This document shows positions 63,345 to 64,000 of a stretch of DNA of 64,000 nucleotides, in pieces. Every line of letters begins with the position of its first letter. Position 1 is the stretch's first letter. A program made the translations under genes and the position numbers. Location: positions 27,342 through 91,341 of the IMG/VR virus record IMGVR_UViG_3300044615_000294; one strand, 5' to 3'. This DNA is from a virus. The notes beneath the pieces were generated by a model, which had not been told where the DNA came from, made no database searches, and saw only the letters and a list, made by a program, of their open reading frames with translations.

Positions 63345-64000
63345 TATCTAAAAGAATATTGATTTTTGGTATTAAATAGTTTTAGAATCATGTTTGTATT
63401 TCTACTGTCTTGTTTGCTAAGATTTATGAAATTAACCATGTGTCTAAACTTCTTTCTTTGCATTTGAGCTTTATCATAGTTTACTGCATTTGGGTTAATT
63501 GATTTTTTATACCCGTTAGATTCAGTAATCCATAATAACTCTTGTGGATAGTTACCAAGTAATACAGTAGTATTTGGTATAAGTTGTCCAGTAGGAGGAT
63601 ATCCAGAACCTAAAGGAAACTCTCCTCTATCTTTTGTAATATCCCAAAACTGATTTACTCTATACTTTTGTTCTTCTTTTGAAAATAATATATCAAATGA
63701 AGATAAGTTAGATTGATTAAGCCTTGGATAATCAAGTGAAAGAGTAATATTATTCTTAGGGAATATATTAAGATTTAAATACCCTGAGATTTGTTCTGAG
63801 TTATAAATTACTGCCTGATCAAAATTGTAATCTAATACATGGAATTGATCCATACAGTTTATAGTATCTCTTCTATAACACTCAAGGATATACTCAATTG
63901 ATTTTAATGTGGTAACTGTTTGACCAGTAGTAACTGGAAACTCTACTTCAAAAGGATATTGATCTCCATAGAAATTACAATAATCATTACATGAATAATA
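63344..64000 (-). CDS. Structural protein, C-terminal part (cut by window edge)
   Basis: The frame stays open to the end of the window: codons before the Met at 63853 read on without a stop (for example VEFPVTTGQTVTTLKSIEY) up to base 64000. So this is the C-terminal 218 residues of a longer gene, not a 169-aa protein starting at 63853. It shares a base with the 1477-aa gene start. Features: a Tyr/Asn-rich beta pattern, a WDITKDRGEFPLG stretch, and a basic helical end (NTNMILKLFNTKNQYSF). It resembles a large crAss-like structural protein, perhaps tail or baseplate; the exact role is unknown. Confidence 0.75.
   Translation of the reverse strand, partial: YYSCNDYCNFYGDQYPFEVEFPVTTGQTVTTLKSIEYILECYRRDTINCMDQFHVLDYNFDQAVIYNSEQISGYLNLNIFPKNNITLSLDYPRLNQSNLSSFDILFSKEEQKYRVNQFWDITKDRGEFPLGSGYPPTGQLIPNTTVLLGNYPQELLWITESNGYKKSINPNAVNYDKAQMQRKKFRHMVNFINLSKQDSRNTNMILKLFNTKNQYSFR

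Noticed and set aside
63344-63853. A complete 169-aa gene at the right end
   Set aside because: The frame continues without stop to base 64000, so the Met at 63853 is internal to a longer, cut gene.
1-64000. tRNA genes, integrase and attachment sites
   Set aside because: None were seen by eye in gaps on either strand; gaps are too short for most, though a scan with a tRNA finder was not possible.

Overview
This window is part of an AT-rich, double-stranded DNA tailed phage genome of the crAss-like type (order Crassvirales). The case rests on three things seen together: a plus-strand replication block (DnaB-type helicase, Toprim primase, family B DNA polymerase, Sak4-like recombinase with an SSB-like partner, RecB-like nuclease, uracil-DNA glycosylase); a minus-strand block of giant virion proteins (2075, 3438 and 2231 aa), one of which carries a DFDVD catalytic-loop motif of the crAss-like virion RNA polymerase; and A-rich leaders in place of Shine-Dalgarno sequences, as expected for a Bacteroidota host. 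No tRNA, integrase, attachment site or CRISPR array was seen.

Layout. Positions 3-8840 hold small accessory and replication-associated genes: SF2 helicase, a ClpS-like N-degron adaptor, a DnaA domain IV-like protein, a possible wall-lysis pair (small membrane protein and RlpA-like enzyme), several short conserved phage proteins, a spore-photoproduct-lyase-like radical SAM enzyme, and a pocket of minus-strand genes including a metallophosphoesterase. Positions 8842-25089 are the replication and recombination core, interrupted by a cluster of small genes and a MoxR ATPase plus VWA/metallopeptidase pair. G4/C4-stem hairpins divide this region into transcription units. At about 25.09 kb the two blocks converge on a bidirectional terminator.

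Positions 25106-64000 (all minus strand) encode virion proteins: three giant proteins that are probably ejected with the DNA, followed going upstream by 759-, 500-, 902-, 1301- and 1477-aa structural or cargo proteins, and the 3' end of another gene that runs off the window. These proteins are mosaics: five HExxH zincin-like modules (three in tandem in the 1477-aa protein), a RecB-like PD-(D/E)XK nuclease, a LysM repeat, an ADP-ribosyltransferase-like domain, and, at the C-terminus of the RNA polymerase protein, a Rossmann-like (SLOG-type) segment, a macro-like segment and a NADAR domain.

Working model (inference): the plus-strand block copies, repairs and recombines the genome, while the minus-strand block builds a virion that delivers its own RNA polymerase together with a nuclease, metallopeptidases and both an ADP-ribosylating and an ADP-ribose-removing or binding activity. 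The writer/eraser ADP-ribose pair carried as virion cargo is the most unusual system in the window.
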